The notes under the pieces: model-generated
What the model saw: the letters and a program-made list of their open reading frames with translations, nothing else
Told to the model about the DNA's origin: nothing
Databases searched by the model: none
NCBI RefSeq assembly: GCF_003816055.1
Contig: NZ_CP033906.1
Coordinates: 3,782,001 to 3,846,000, forward strand
Reading direction: 5' to 3'
Origin: Bacillus sp. FJAT-42376
Lineage (GTDB): Bacteria; Bacillota; Bacilli; Bacillales; Bacillaceae
DNA length: 64,000 bases
Part shown: positions 45,788-54,250 of the stretch, piece after piece
How positions within the stretch are numbered: the first letter of the stretch is position 1
Layout: each line of letters begins with the position of its first letter
Translations under genes and position numbers: made by a program

Positions 45788-47035
45788 TTACATACTTCCT
45801 GCCATTTTTTGATCTGGAGGCAGGCTTCCATTCTTTTTCTCGGACTCGGCTACAATAACAGCACAAGCAGCATCACCAGTAATGTTAACGGTTGTACGTG
45901 CCATATCCAAAAGACGGTCGATCCCAAGAATCAGGGCAATTCCCTCTACCGGCAAGTTGACTGAGTTTAAAACAAGAGCAAGCATAATCAAACCTACTCC
46001 CGGAACACCTGCTGTCCCAATACTCGCAAGCACGGCTGTGAGCACAACGGTCAGCAGCTGGGTGAGGGTAAGGTTTTGCCCGTATACCTGGGCAATAAAT
46101 ACAGTGGCTACCCCTTGCATAATCGCTGTGCCATCCATATTAATTGTTGCGCCAAGCGGCTGGACAAAGCCGCTGATCTGTTTCGGAACCCCCAGATTTT
46201 TTTGCGCTGTCTCCATTGACACCGGCAGAGTCGCATTACTGCTCGAAGTACTAAATCCAACGGTCATAGCCGGAGAGAATCCCTTAAAGAACCAAATCGG
46301 ACTCTTTTTAGCTAAAAACATAATGCTTGAGCCATACGTGAGGAACGCATGAATGACAAGGGCCAGGACGACAACGATGAAATATAGCCCCATCGCTTTA
46401 ATTGCATCAAACCCCTGGCTTCCAACTGCAGTCGCAATTAATCCGAATGTTCCGTATGGAGCGAACTTCATAACAATGCCTACAAGGTACATCATTAAAT
46501 CATTTCCCTGCTCCAGCACTTTCTTTAGAGCAGCCGTTTTTTCGCCAAGCATGGCAATTCCAAATCCTACAAAGACGGAGAAAGCAATAATTTGAAGCAT
46601 ATCACCGCTTGCCATGGCCTCAATCGGGTTCTTAGGGAAAATGTTTAGCAGGGTATCAGCTACAGAAGGAGCCTTCTCTGCCTTATACTCAGCGTTTTGT
46701 GTATTAAACTCTCCCACATTTCCCGGCTGAATAACCAATGCAAGTACAAGACCGATAACGATTGCGATCGCAGTAGTAGACAGGAAATAAGCAATGGTCT
46801 TACCCCCGATTCTTCCCAGCTTTTTCGGGTCACCCAATCCGGCCACTCCTAATGTAATAGAGAAAAAGACGATTGGCACGACGAGCATATTGATTAAATT
46901 AAGAAAGATTTTGCCAAGCGGAGTAAAAAGATACAGATCCAGCTGCTTGAACAATTCGGGGGATGTAATATTCAAGATAATTCCGACAATTCCACCTGCG
47001 ATTAAACCAATAATAATTTTAGTAGCCAGTTTCAT
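45788..47035 (-). CDS. DAACS-family amino acid/dicarboxylate:cation symporter
   Basis: A 415-residue transporter with eight membrane segments. The family motif reads FSTSSSNATLPVSME, and the substrate/ion region reads PLGATINMDGTAIMQ, a pattern of glutamate/aspartate- or neutral-amino-acid-type members rather than DctP. GGAGGT lies upstream of the ATG. A second c-di-AMP riboswitch stands about 220 nt upstream, so expression should follow the K+ system. The substrate is inferred only; glutamate would fit as K+ counter-ion. Confidence 0.87.
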   Translation of the reverse strand: MKLATKIIIGLIAGGIVGIILNITSPELFKQLDLYLFTPLGKIFLNLINMLVVPIVFFSITLGVAGLGDPKKLGRIGGKTIAYFLSTTAIAIVIGLVLALVIQPGNVGEFNTQNAEYKAEKAPSVADTLLNIFPKNPIEAMASGDMLQIIAFSVFVGFGIAMLGEKTAALKKVLEQGNDLMMYLVGIVMKFAPYGTFGLIATAVGSQGFDAIKAMGLYFIVVVLALVIHAFLTYGSSIMFLAKKSPIWFFKGFSPAMTVGFSTSSSNATLPVSMETAQKNLGVPKQISGFVQPLGATINMDGTAIMQGVATVFIAQVYGQNLTLTQLLTVVLTAVLASIGTAGVPGVGLIMLALVLNSVNLPVEGIALILGIDRLLDMARTTVNITGDAACAVIVAESEKKNGSLPPDQKMAGSM

Positions 47036-47183
47036 AGATTACCTCCTGTTGTTCGAATAGTTTGAATTTATTATAGCTCCCTATCTTTTCCCAAAATAAG
47101 TTAACAGCAAACGCATGCTCTAAATCAGCTTTTGCCGTCATCCAATGATGCAGATGTCTATTAAATAGGAAAGCGCGCAAAAA

Positions 47184-47210
47184 AGCCGTGAGAAGAGTTC
47201 TCTCACGGCC
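47184..47210 (-). terminator. Riboswitch terminator upstream of the symporter gene
   Basis: GCCGTGAGA pairs with TCTCACGGC and is followed on the minus strand by TTTTTT. A small hairpin (AACAGGA/TCCTGTT, 47231-47248) lies between it and the aptamer. Confidence 0.88.
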
Positions 47211-47257
47211 TATAAGGTCACAATGCCTAAAAACAGGATTTTCCTGTTAAGAATCTC

Positions 47258-47379
47258 TTCTCGCTTACGAGGTTAGCTGTCGGATTCGGACGAAGAGAAA
47301 TGTCCTACCTTTAAAAAGGATTCACCCCTAGTGCCGCTGCACTGTATGGTTCCCCCGCTCCCTATTGGGATTAAGCGCT
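47258..47379 (-). ncRNA. Cyclic di-AMP (ydaO-yuaA) riboswitch upstream of the symporter
   Basis: The minus strand shows CGCTTAAT, GAGCGGGGGAACC, AGGGGTGAATCC, GTAGGACATTT, TCCGACAGCTAACCTCGTAA and GCGAG, the same order as the ktrAB copy 2.8 kb away. The middle stem is shorter and its GCGGCACT sequence is unrelated, so it is not a recent duplicate. Confidence 0.93.
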
Positions 47380-47594
47380 TATATGGACTTGTATTTTCAT
47401 TATATACAAATCGTTTGTTATTTTGCAATTATTAATTTTTTCCTAAATCATGAGCCTTTTTACTGGCATATTCCCCATTAATAGAATTTTTTATCATAAA
47501 TCCGGGACTTCCGGTAGTTTCATCCATTATTTGTTAGGGTAAGAAAATTCTAGTGAATTGATTTTTTTAAAAACTGAATTGGAGAGTGGAATGA

Positions 47595-48491
47595 TTGAGA
47601 ACAACGGCAAAATTATTAGGTCTATTCATGGTGCTTTCCCTTGCTTTATTCGGCTGCGGAACCCAAGGCAGCGAGAAGTCAGAGAAGACTGAAGGGGCTG
47701 AAACGGAAGAAGGCAGCAAATCAGAGGCAACTGAAAATAAGGAAGCTGAAAGCAAAGAGGCCGAGGACGAGGCGCCTGCCGCCACAGAGGCAAAGGATGA
47801 AAAATTGGATGCGGATCAAGTATTGGAAAAATCCATTGCCGCTTATGATGAGGTTAAAAGCTATTCTAGTGCGATGAACGTCAATCAGAAAATTGATGAT
47901 GGCGAAACAAAATTGGATGTAACCGGTACATTAATGACTGAAAGCAATTACGAGCCTTTTGTCATGCATTCAACAGATACCTTTAAATCAAACGGCCAGA
48001 CGATTAAGTCAGAAACATATATGACCGAAGACGCTACTTACACGTCTGAAAACGGGGCGGGCTGGATGATGCAGGATTCACCTGGCTCCTTAATGACAGG
48101 CCAGCCTAAGCCGACAGATGAACTTATGTCTTTAAAAGAAGTGGCTAAGGATCTGAATATGACCGAAAACGAGAATGAATATATTATTTCCATAGATGGA
48201 GCAAAAGAGGAAGTCTTAAGTCTATATAGCGATATGGTCAACGAAGCGGCGGCGGCTCTCGGAACAAATAGTGAATCCGTCAAAATTACCGGCTTAAAAA
48301 TGTCTTACACCATTGATAAAAAAACGTTTCTGCAAAAAGCATCCGTGGTTGATCTGAATATGACCACGAATCTGGATGGAAAAACAGTCACGATGAACCA
48401 GTCAATGAATGGGACGTATGACAAATTCAACGAATTAAACAGCTTGTCTGTTCCAAAGGAAGTAATGGATACTGCTAAAAAACAGCAATAA
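47595..48491 (+). CDS. Lipoprotein, DUF6612-like
   Basis: A 298-residue lipoprotein: signal peptide, lipobox LFGC with Cys at residue 21, an acidic Glu/Lys/Ala-rich linker at about residues 25-75, then a globular domain of the LolA/DUF6612-like type (repeated long beta strands, as in VKSYSSAMNVNQKID). The TTG start has GGAGAG upstream. Many bacilli carry one or more such lipoproteins; the role may be lipid or surface related but is not proven. Confidence 0.83.
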   Translation: MRTTAKLLGLFMVLSLALFGCGTQGSEKSEKTEGAETEEGSKSEATENKEAESKEAEDEAPAATEAKDEKLDADQVLEKSIAAYDEVKSYSSAMNVNQKIDDGETKLDVTGTLMTESNYEPFVMHSTDTFKSNGQTIKSETYMTEDATYTSENGAGWMMQDSPGSLMTGQPKPTDELMSLKEVAKDLNMTENENEYIISIDGAKEEVLSLYSDMVNEAAAALGTNSESVKITGLKMSYTIDKKTFLQKASVVDLNMTTNLDGKTVTMNQSMNGTYDKFNELNSLSVPKEVMDTAKKQQ

Positions 48492-48514
48492 GAATGGGGC
48501 TGTCTGGAGGCTCT

Positions 48515-48549
48515 CAAAAACAGGGTGACGACAGCGTCTCCCTGTTTTT
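48515..48549 (+). terminator. Terminator of the lipoprotein gene
   Basis: AAAAACAGGG.GAC pairs with GTC.CCCTGTTTTT around a short loop, with T-run. Confidence 0.88.
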
Positions 48550-48683
48550 GTTTGCAGAAGCGGATGGGCAGCACAGTGGGAAATCCCGGCGCTAGACCAA
48601 GCCCTATTCGGGAATGTTTAAGATAACCGGGTGGAAGAAAAGGTCCCGGGCGGAAAGAAAAAATAAAAGCAGCGTGCAAAAAA

Positions 48684-48705
48684 ACAGCCTGCATATGCAA
48701 GCTGC
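48684..48705 (-). terminator. Terminator of tatA
   Basis: CAGCTTGCATATGCAGGCTG (minus sense) folds on itself and is followed by seven T, just after the tatA stop. Confidence 0.8.
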
Positions 48706-48710
48706 TGAAT

Positions 48711-48905
48711 TTATGGCCGCGCCCGTTCTTCTGTTTTTTTGGCTGCCTTCTCATCATCTTCGTCCATCATACCCCGTGTAGCATTTTTAAACTCGCGCAG
48801 GGTCCTTCCTGCCGCCTTACCAAGCTCCGGCAGCTTTTTCGGACCAAATAGCAGCAGCGCCACTACTAAAATCAGTAAAATTTCTCCAAACCCCAAACTG
48901 CCCAT
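48711..48905 (-). CDS. tatA: Sec-independent translocase subunit TatA/E
   Basis: A 64-residue protein with one N-terminal membrane helix, the [20 protein letters not shown] hinge and amphipathic helix, and a charged tail, typical of TatA. It forms the translocation pore for folded twin-arginine proteins. No tatC lies nearby, so it is an orphan here and must work with a TatC encoded elsewhere. The ATG is the first in frame; the ribosome site (AAAGGGG) lies 8-14 nt upstream. Confidence 0.93.
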   Translation of the reverse strand: MGSLGFGEILLILVVALLLFGPKKLPELGKAAGRTLREFKNATRGMMDEDDEKAAKKTEERARP

Positions 48906-49117
48906 CTATAAAACCCCTTTGTGTTACAGTTTGTCACTCTTGCCTAAATTATAGGCGATTTCCTTAAGAATTCCAAGTTAATTCTAAGAAAAATCTGACG
49001 GTTCACTCAATTAAAGGGAATTCAAGGAATTTATCTTTACCTGTTGACGCTTGGATTAAAATGCATTATCATACTCAAGAATCGCAATTAAATAAGTCAA
49101 AATCCTCACTCCATATC

Positions 49118-49292
49118 TCGGTGAGGTAGAGGTTGCACCGATTAATAGTAACCAGTCTGAAGCCGTTGGGGCTAGTGATGACTGCTGAAAGGAAAAGGTG
49201 CCGAAGCAATTTTGAAACCAACATTCATTTTTGCTGGGCCTGTATTAAAAAAATACAGGACTGCCGCAGTCATCACCCGCGGAGCGCTATCA
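49118..49292 (+). ncRNA. Lysine (L-box) riboswitch
   Basis: L-box landmarks appear in order: GGTGAGGTAGAGGTTGCA, ATAGTAACCAG, CTGCTGAAAGGAAAAGGTGC, CGAAGCAA, TGCTGGGCC with a hairpin, ACTGCCGCAGTCATCACC, then GCGGAGCGCTATC. GTGATGACTG pairs with CAGTCATCAC. It stands directly upstream of an amino acid permease. The 48906-49117 part shows nothing else. Confidence 0.95.
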
Positions 49293-49320
49293 GGAGATAG
49301 GTTGAGGCGACTATGTATAT

Positions 49321-49350
49321 AAAACGCATGGATTGCTCCATGCGTTTTTA
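49321..49350 (+). terminator. Terminator of the lysine riboswitch
   Basis: AAAACGCATGGA pairs with TCCATGCGTTTTT; with lysine bound it should end transcription before the permease gene. Confidence 0.9.
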
Positions 49351-49417
49351 TTTATGTACATAATCTCATCCATCTTCCTCAAGTATAAGAAATAGAACAA
49401 ACTAGGAGGATTTTAAT

Positions 49418-50833
49418 ATGGAAGAAAAAAAATGGGGCTTCTGGCTTCTGTCTGCTTTCGTTATCGGAAATATGGTGGGCTCCGGTATTTTCATGCTTCC
49501 AAGCACATTAGCCCAAATGGCCAGTCCGCTGGGAGTCGCCGCTGCCTGGCTCGTTACAGGTTTTGGCGTTCTGATGATCGCTCTTGTATTCGGTAATCTT
49601 TCCATAAGGAAACCGGAACTTACCGGTGGCCCGCAAAGTTACGCAAAAGCTATGTTCAGATCTGAAAAGGCCGGAAAAATGGCCGGATTCAGCATGGTAT
49701 GGGGCTATTGGGTGGCAAACTGGATCAGCAACGTGGCCATTATTACAAGCTTTGCAGGCTATTTATCCACATTTTTGCCCATTATGAAGGATTCAACCGT
49801 TCTTTTCACCATCGGACCGCAGGATTTTGAAAAAGGAAGACTGCTTACATTTGCCGTATGTACCATTTTACTTTGGGGCACTCATACCATTCTTGTTAAC
49901 AACTTAAACGCAGCCGGCCGCCTTAACTTCGCAGCCACTGCTTCAAAAGTGATTGGGTTCATGCTTTTTATCGGAGCTGCATTGTTTGCTTTTCAAGGAG
50001 CATCTACAGGCCAATGGTATTTTGATGTACAATCAGCTTCCGGGGAACCTCAGGGACTATTCAAGCAAGTTCAGCTGGCAGCCGTATCCACCCTCTGGGC
50101 TTTCGTAGGGATTGAATCAGCAGTTATTCTTTCAGGCCGTGCCCGTTCACAGGCGGATGTGAAGAAGGCAACAATTTTCGGACTGATTGTGGCTTTATCT
50201 ATTTACATGATTACAACATTGCTGACAATGGGTGTTATTCCAAAAGACGAATTGATGCAATCCGATAAACCGTTTGTGGATGTATTGGCTCTATTTCTTG
50301 GAAACGGCGGCGGAATTGCAATGGCGATTCTTGCGTTAATCTCTTTGTTTGGCTCCACTTTAGGTTGGATTCTCATGAGTTCTGAAGTGGCTTACCAGGC
50401 TGCAAAATCAGGCATCTTCCCAAAGGTATTCGGAAAAAACAATAAAAAAGGCAGCCCTGTAGTTTCACTAACCATTACAAACATCATGTCGCAGCTTTTC
50501 ATTTTTTCGGTTATTTCCGGAACGATCAGTGAAGCCTATACATTCTTAACAACTTCGGCCACACTTGCCTATTTAATCCCTTATCTCGTCTCGTCCGTCT
50601 ATTATTTGAAACTTGTACTAAAAGGCGAGTCATTCAATGAAATAAAGGGGTCAAGAGTAAAAGAGGGAATCATTGCTTCTCTTGCTCTGCTGTACAGTAT
50701 CTACGTGATTGTGTCAGGAACATCCGACCTTACTACATTCTTCCTCGGAATTGGGTTATTCCTTGTAGGATTTATCGTTTACCCGCTGCTAAACCGCGGA
50801 AAAGCAAACAGGCCTCTTAAGACGGATTCATGA
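49418..50833 (+). CDS. Lysine/basic amino acid permease (APC family, YvsH-like)
   Basis: A 471-residue transporter with about twelve to thirteen membrane segments of the APC superfamily, basic amino acid/polyamine branch; the N-terminal GNMVGSGIFMLPSTLA is the substrate-binding unwound helix. The L-box upstream makes lysine the likely substrate, as with B. subtilis YvsH. AGGAGG is upstream of the ATG. It is monocistronic; composite element B follows 15 bp after the stop. Confidence 0.9.
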   Translation: MEEKKWGFWLLSAFVIGNMVGSGIFMLPSTLAQMASPLGVAAAWLVTGFGVLMIALVFGNLSIRKPELTGGPQSYAKAMFRSEKAGKMAGFSMVWGYWVANWISNVAIITSFAGYLSTFLPIMKDSTVLFTIGPQDFEKGRLLTFAVCTILLWGTHTILVNNLNAAGRLNFAATASKVIGFMLFIGAALFAFQGASTGQWYFDVQSASGEPQGLFKQVQLAAVSTLWAFVGIESAVILSGRARSQADVKKATIFGLIVALSIYMITTLLTMGVIPKDELMQSDKPFVDVLALFLGNGGGIAMAILALISLFGSTLGWILMSSEVAYQAAKSGIFPKVFGKNNKKGSPVVSLTITNIMSQLFIFSVISGTISEAYTFLTTSATLAYLIPYLVSSVYYLKLVLKGESFNEIKGSRVKEGIIASLALLYSIYVIVSGTSDLTTFFLGIGLFLVGFIVYPLLNRGKANRPLKTDS

Positions 50834-50848
50834 CAAGTAAAAGAATAA

Positions 50849-51240
50849 AGGAGCTGTCCAGGAGTCTCACGCCTTCCGCTTCAATCGACAGGGATTAAAA
50901 ATTCAACAACATGCTTTAACATAGCGAAGAAAAAAACCGAACGATTATTTGAAACTTTGGTATAGAGCTTCGTAATCGTTCGGTTTTATTGTTTTTTATG
51001 CTTTTTTCAAAAGCGCTGTTAAACTTGGCTGTTGATTGCAGCTAGCAGTCGTTCGCTTATCCTTAGGCTGGCGGTGAGCCTCCTCCTGGCTTCGCCGCTG
51101 CGGGGTCTCACCTGTCCCGCTGCTCTAAGCAGGAGTCTCACGCCTTCCGCTCCTTAAAAATTAACAACATGCTTTAACATCGCCTTTTCAAAAGAAATAT
51201 TCGGCTTAAAGACAACAATTTTAGTTATGTCCCAGCCTCT
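50849..51240. repeat. Composite dispersed element, copy B (left end worn)
   Basis: The right end is intact: TGTCCCAGCCTCT at 51228-51240, preceded by AAAGACAACAATTTTAGTTA. Inside, from left: a core fragment (50858-50893), the hairpin (50933-50987, ACCGAACGATTA/TAATCGTTCGGT), and a core in minus orientation starting at 51029 whose far end has lost AATCAACAG. The left AGAGGCTGGGACA is missing. Confidence 0.85.
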
Positions 51241-51312
51241 TCCTTTATCTGATTTCCGGAGAAAAACGTTTTGACAAGGGTAGGGGTTAAGCCAAAGACC
51301 CGGAAATTTTAA

Positions 51313-51354
51313 AAAACAGGCAGCCATTCATGAAGCAAATGGCTGCCTGTTTTG
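51313..51354 (-). terminator. Terminator of the GltT-like gene
   Basis: AAAACAGGCAGCCATT pairs with AATGGCTGCCTGTTTT, with T-tract on the minus strand. Confidence 0.87.
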
Positions 51355-51384
51355 TATGTTGTGCAAAAACCGAATCTGTAATTT

Positions 51385-52638
51385 TTATGCTGTTCTTTTT
51401 GCTTCTTCCAAAGGAACAGGCTTATATTCGCCTTCCCATTTTGAAATAACAACAGCGGCTAAAGAGTTTCCGATAATATTGACCACTGTCCGCCCCATAT
51501 CCAGAAGACGGTCAATCCCAGCGATAAAGGCCAGTCCTTCTACAGGGATGCCCACGGTTCCCAGAGTCGCAAGAAGAACAACGAATGAAACTCCCGGAAC
51601 GCCGGCAATTCCCTTCGAAGTGACCATTAACACAAGCATGAGTGTAAGCTGCTGTGTAATCGTTAAATCGATGCCGTACATCTGAGCGATGAACAAGGCT
51701 GCAAGTGCCTGGTAGAGCGTGGAGCCGTCCAAGTTAAAGGAATATCCAGTCGGAATGACGAAAGAAGTGATGGCTTTCGGACAGCCGAAGCGCTCCATCT
51801 TCTCCATAATACGGGGAAGAACCGTTTCAGAGCTCGACGTAGAGAAGCCCAATATTAATTCATCTTTTAGTAAACGTATGATATGGAAAATGTTCACTCC
51901 GACAATTTTCGCCGTAATTCCAAGAACAACAAGTACAAAGAAAATCATCGTTGCATAAACCAAAATCATCAGCTTGCCCAGCGGAATCAAAGAATCAAGT
52001 CCGAATTTGGAAACGGTAATCCCGATCAGCGCAAACACGCCGAACGGAGCAAATTTCATTACTTGGTTTGTTACATAAAACATGGTGTCAGCTGCTCCCT
52101 GGAAAAAGGCGAGCACTGGTTTGCCGCGTTCTCCTACTGCTGCTACCCCTAATCCGAACATAACGGAGAAGAAAATAATCGCAAGCATGTCTCCTTCTAC
52201 GAAGGCTTTAAATATATTGGAAGGGACAATATTGACAAATGTATCGGCAAATCCATGGCTTTCTACCCCTTCAGCTGTATCCACGTAACTCGAAATATCG
52301 GTTTTTTCAAGCCCGTTTTTGTCAACTCCCGCTCCGGGCTGAAAAATATTGGCTGAAAGCAATCCTATAACAATCGCAATGGTTGTAATGATTTCAAAAT
52401 ATATAATCGTTTTACCGCCAAGCTTTCCGAGCTTTTTTGTGTCTCCAACGCTTGCAACACCAACGATAATGCTCGAGATCACGATTGGAATCACGATCAT
52501 TTTAATTAATCGAAGAAAAATATCTCCAATAGGCTGCAAATAGCTTACAATAGCCGGATTTCCATAGAATATGGCCCCTACCGCTATCCCAAGTGCAAGT
52601 CCTATTAATATTTGCCATGCTAAACTGATTTTTTTCAC
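51385..52638 (-). CDS. GltT/GltP-like glutamate/aspartate:cation symporter
   Basis: A 417-residue DAACS transporter with the motif GFSTSSSETVLP and [15 protein letters not shown]. Its N-terminal part (DIFLRLIKMIVIPIVISSII) matches the GltT/GltP branch. The GTG at 52638 fits AAGGGG 9 nt upstream; a TTG three codons earlier lies too close to it. It is monocistronic with no riboswitch, unlike the paralogue at 45.8 kb. Bases 52639-52878 upstream hold only AT-rich sequence. Confidence 0.88.
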   Translation of the reverse strand: MKKISLAWQILIGLALGIAVGAIFYGNPAIVSYLQPIGDIFLRLIKMIVIPIVISSIIVGVASVGDTKKLGKLGGKTIIYFEIITTIAIVIGLLSANIFQPGAGVDKNGLEKTDISSYVDTAEGVESHGFADTFVNIVPSNIFKAFVEGDMLAIIFFSVMFGLGVAAVGERGKPVLAFFQGAADTMFYVTNQVMKFAPFGVFALIGITVSKFGLDSLIPLGKLMILVYATMIFFVLVVLGITAKIVGVNIFHIIRLLKDELILGFSTSSSETVLPRIMEKMERFGCPKAITSFVIPTGYSFNLDGSTLYQALAALFIAQMYGIDLTITQQLTLMLVLMVTSKGIAGVPGVSFVVLLATLGTVGIPVEGLAFIAGIDRLLDMGRTVVNIIGNSLAAVVISKWEGEYKPVPLEEAKRTA

Positions 52639-52878
52639 ATAGAACAACCCCTTTACTATGATAATTAATCCAAAAAAAGAAGAAAATGGGAAATAAGGGT
52701 TTAGATTCGGACAAAAAGATTAGTGCACGCTGATAGTACACTATCTTATATGATAATTTGTTTTTTTACAATACAAATTTCGACATAATTTTCACAATTC
52801 AGAAAGAGAAACCGAGATTATCAGGTTTCCTTACTTGTATTCAGAAATAATTTTGAAAAGCGGATCCCCTTCCTGCCT

Positions 52879-54054
52879 TCACTGCCATTTCTTCGTCTGC
52901 AGAAAAACCGCTCCTCCGACTCCGATTACAAGAAGAAAGGCCATTAGAACCGCGATAAAAAAATGACCTTTCATGAGCGCTTCATCTTTTTCCATTTCAT
53001 CCCGCTTTAGCGCCGGGGTTATCCCCTGACCATCGGGTACCGCTGATTCCAGTTTAGCGGAGGCCAGCTTCCTTCCGTCTTCTCCTTTAACAAAGAGTTC
53101 ATTTGCCTTGCTTACCTCTGAAGTAATATGCTCCCCTTTATGCTTTGTATAGTACACCGCATGATTCAGCTGAAGAGGCTGCTGCCGGTCATTTTTCAGC
53201 GTAGCGGTTGGCCGGATTTCTCCTGTTTCAAAACGGCCGAAACCAAAATCAAGAAGCTTTTTCGTGTCATCATACGTTCCCTGGTCATTCGGGGACTTCA
53301 TTGTAACCGTAATCAGACTAAGGCCATTCCGTTCTGCGGCCGTCACCAGCGTATACCCTGCTTGAGAAACAAACCCGTTTTTGCCGCCGGTTACCCCATC
53401 ATAACGCTGCTGCATCATCATTTTGTGATGAGTAAAAATGGTCGTATTCCACGTTTCTCCTTCCCACTTTAACGATTTCGTGCCAAATATTTTAGCAAAT
53501 TCTCTATTTTTCAACGCGTATTTTGTAATTTTAGCCATATCTTCCGCCGTTGTCCGGTGTTCAGGATCGAAAAGGCCATTCGGATTTTTAAAATTTGTGT
53601 TAGACGTCCCTATTTCTGTTTGCAAATAACGATTAAGGTCATGAGAAAATCCGCTCACACTGCCGCTTAGATGCTCTGCAATCGCTACAGCCGCATCATT
53701 TCCCGAATTAATCAGCATTCCCTGAATGAGCCGCTCCAGCGTCACTTTTTCCCCTTCTTCAAGAAAAACCTTTGTTCCATCCGTATTCCGGGCATTTTTA
53801 CTGACTGTCACTTCTCCATTTAAATCCCCATGTTCGATTGCATAAATGGCCGTGGCAATTTTGGTAATACTTGCCGGGTACATAGAGGACTGACTATTTT
53901 TCTGATACAAGATTTGACCTGTTTTAGCGTCTATTAATACGGCCGAATCGCTGTTCAAAAGCAAATCATCTTTTTCTTTCCCGTTTGCTTTTGCCGGATG
54001 AGCTATAACAGATAAAGTAAAAATGGCAATGATCAAATGCAGAAACCGCTTCAT
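52879..54054 (-). CDS. D-alanyl-D-alanine carboxypeptidase (low-molecular-weight PBP) with KNG in place of KTG
   Basis: A 391-residue membrane-anchored peptidase S11. Signal peptide at 1-23, SxxK motif S62-I-T-K65, SxN motif S117-G-N119, and a C-terminal membrane anchor near 365-385. The third motif, usually KTG, reads K225-N-G227 in TGGKNGF, an unusual change next to the oxyanion strand. It would trim D-Ala from peptidoglycan stem peptides; reduced or altered activity is possible. It lies beside a MurE-like ligase. Confidence 0.9.
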   Translation of the reverse strand: MKRFLHLIIAIFTLSVIAHPAKANGKEKDDLLLNSDSAVLIDAKTGQILYQKNSQSSMYPASITKIATAIYAIEHGDLNGEVTVSKNARNTDGTKVFLEEGEKVTLERLIQGMLINSGNDAAVAIAEHLSGSVSGFSHDLNRYLQTEIGTSNTNFKNPNGLFDPEHRTTAEDMAKITKYALKNREFAKIFGTKSLKWEGETWNTTIFTHHKMMMQQRYDGVTGGKNGFVSQAGYTLVTAAERNGLSLITVTMKSPNDQGTYDDTKKLLDFGFGRFETGEIRPTATLKNDRQQPLQLNHAVYYTKHKGEHITSEVSKANELFVKGEDGRKLASAKLESAVPDGQGITPALKRDEMEKDEALMKGHFFIAVLMAFLLVIGVGGAVFLQTKKWQ

Positions 54055-54250
54055 GACTTATTCTCCTTGTCTATACCGTTCGCTTTTTCTCCAGTAGAAT
54101 ATCAGCTTACTTTTTTGAAAACAATGTAAATATATAGAACAGAATGCATATTCTTTCACGCAGAATCAATATATGGAAATAGTTCTAACGAACGAAATAG
54201 GAACCGCACTTAAAAAAGCCGAGTTCCTATTCCAATAAAATATTCAAGTT

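Noticed and set aside
48305..48757. 150-residue minus-strand frame overlapping the lipoprotein gene end and tatA
   Set aside because: It is antisense to two supported genes and their terminators and has no ribosome site.
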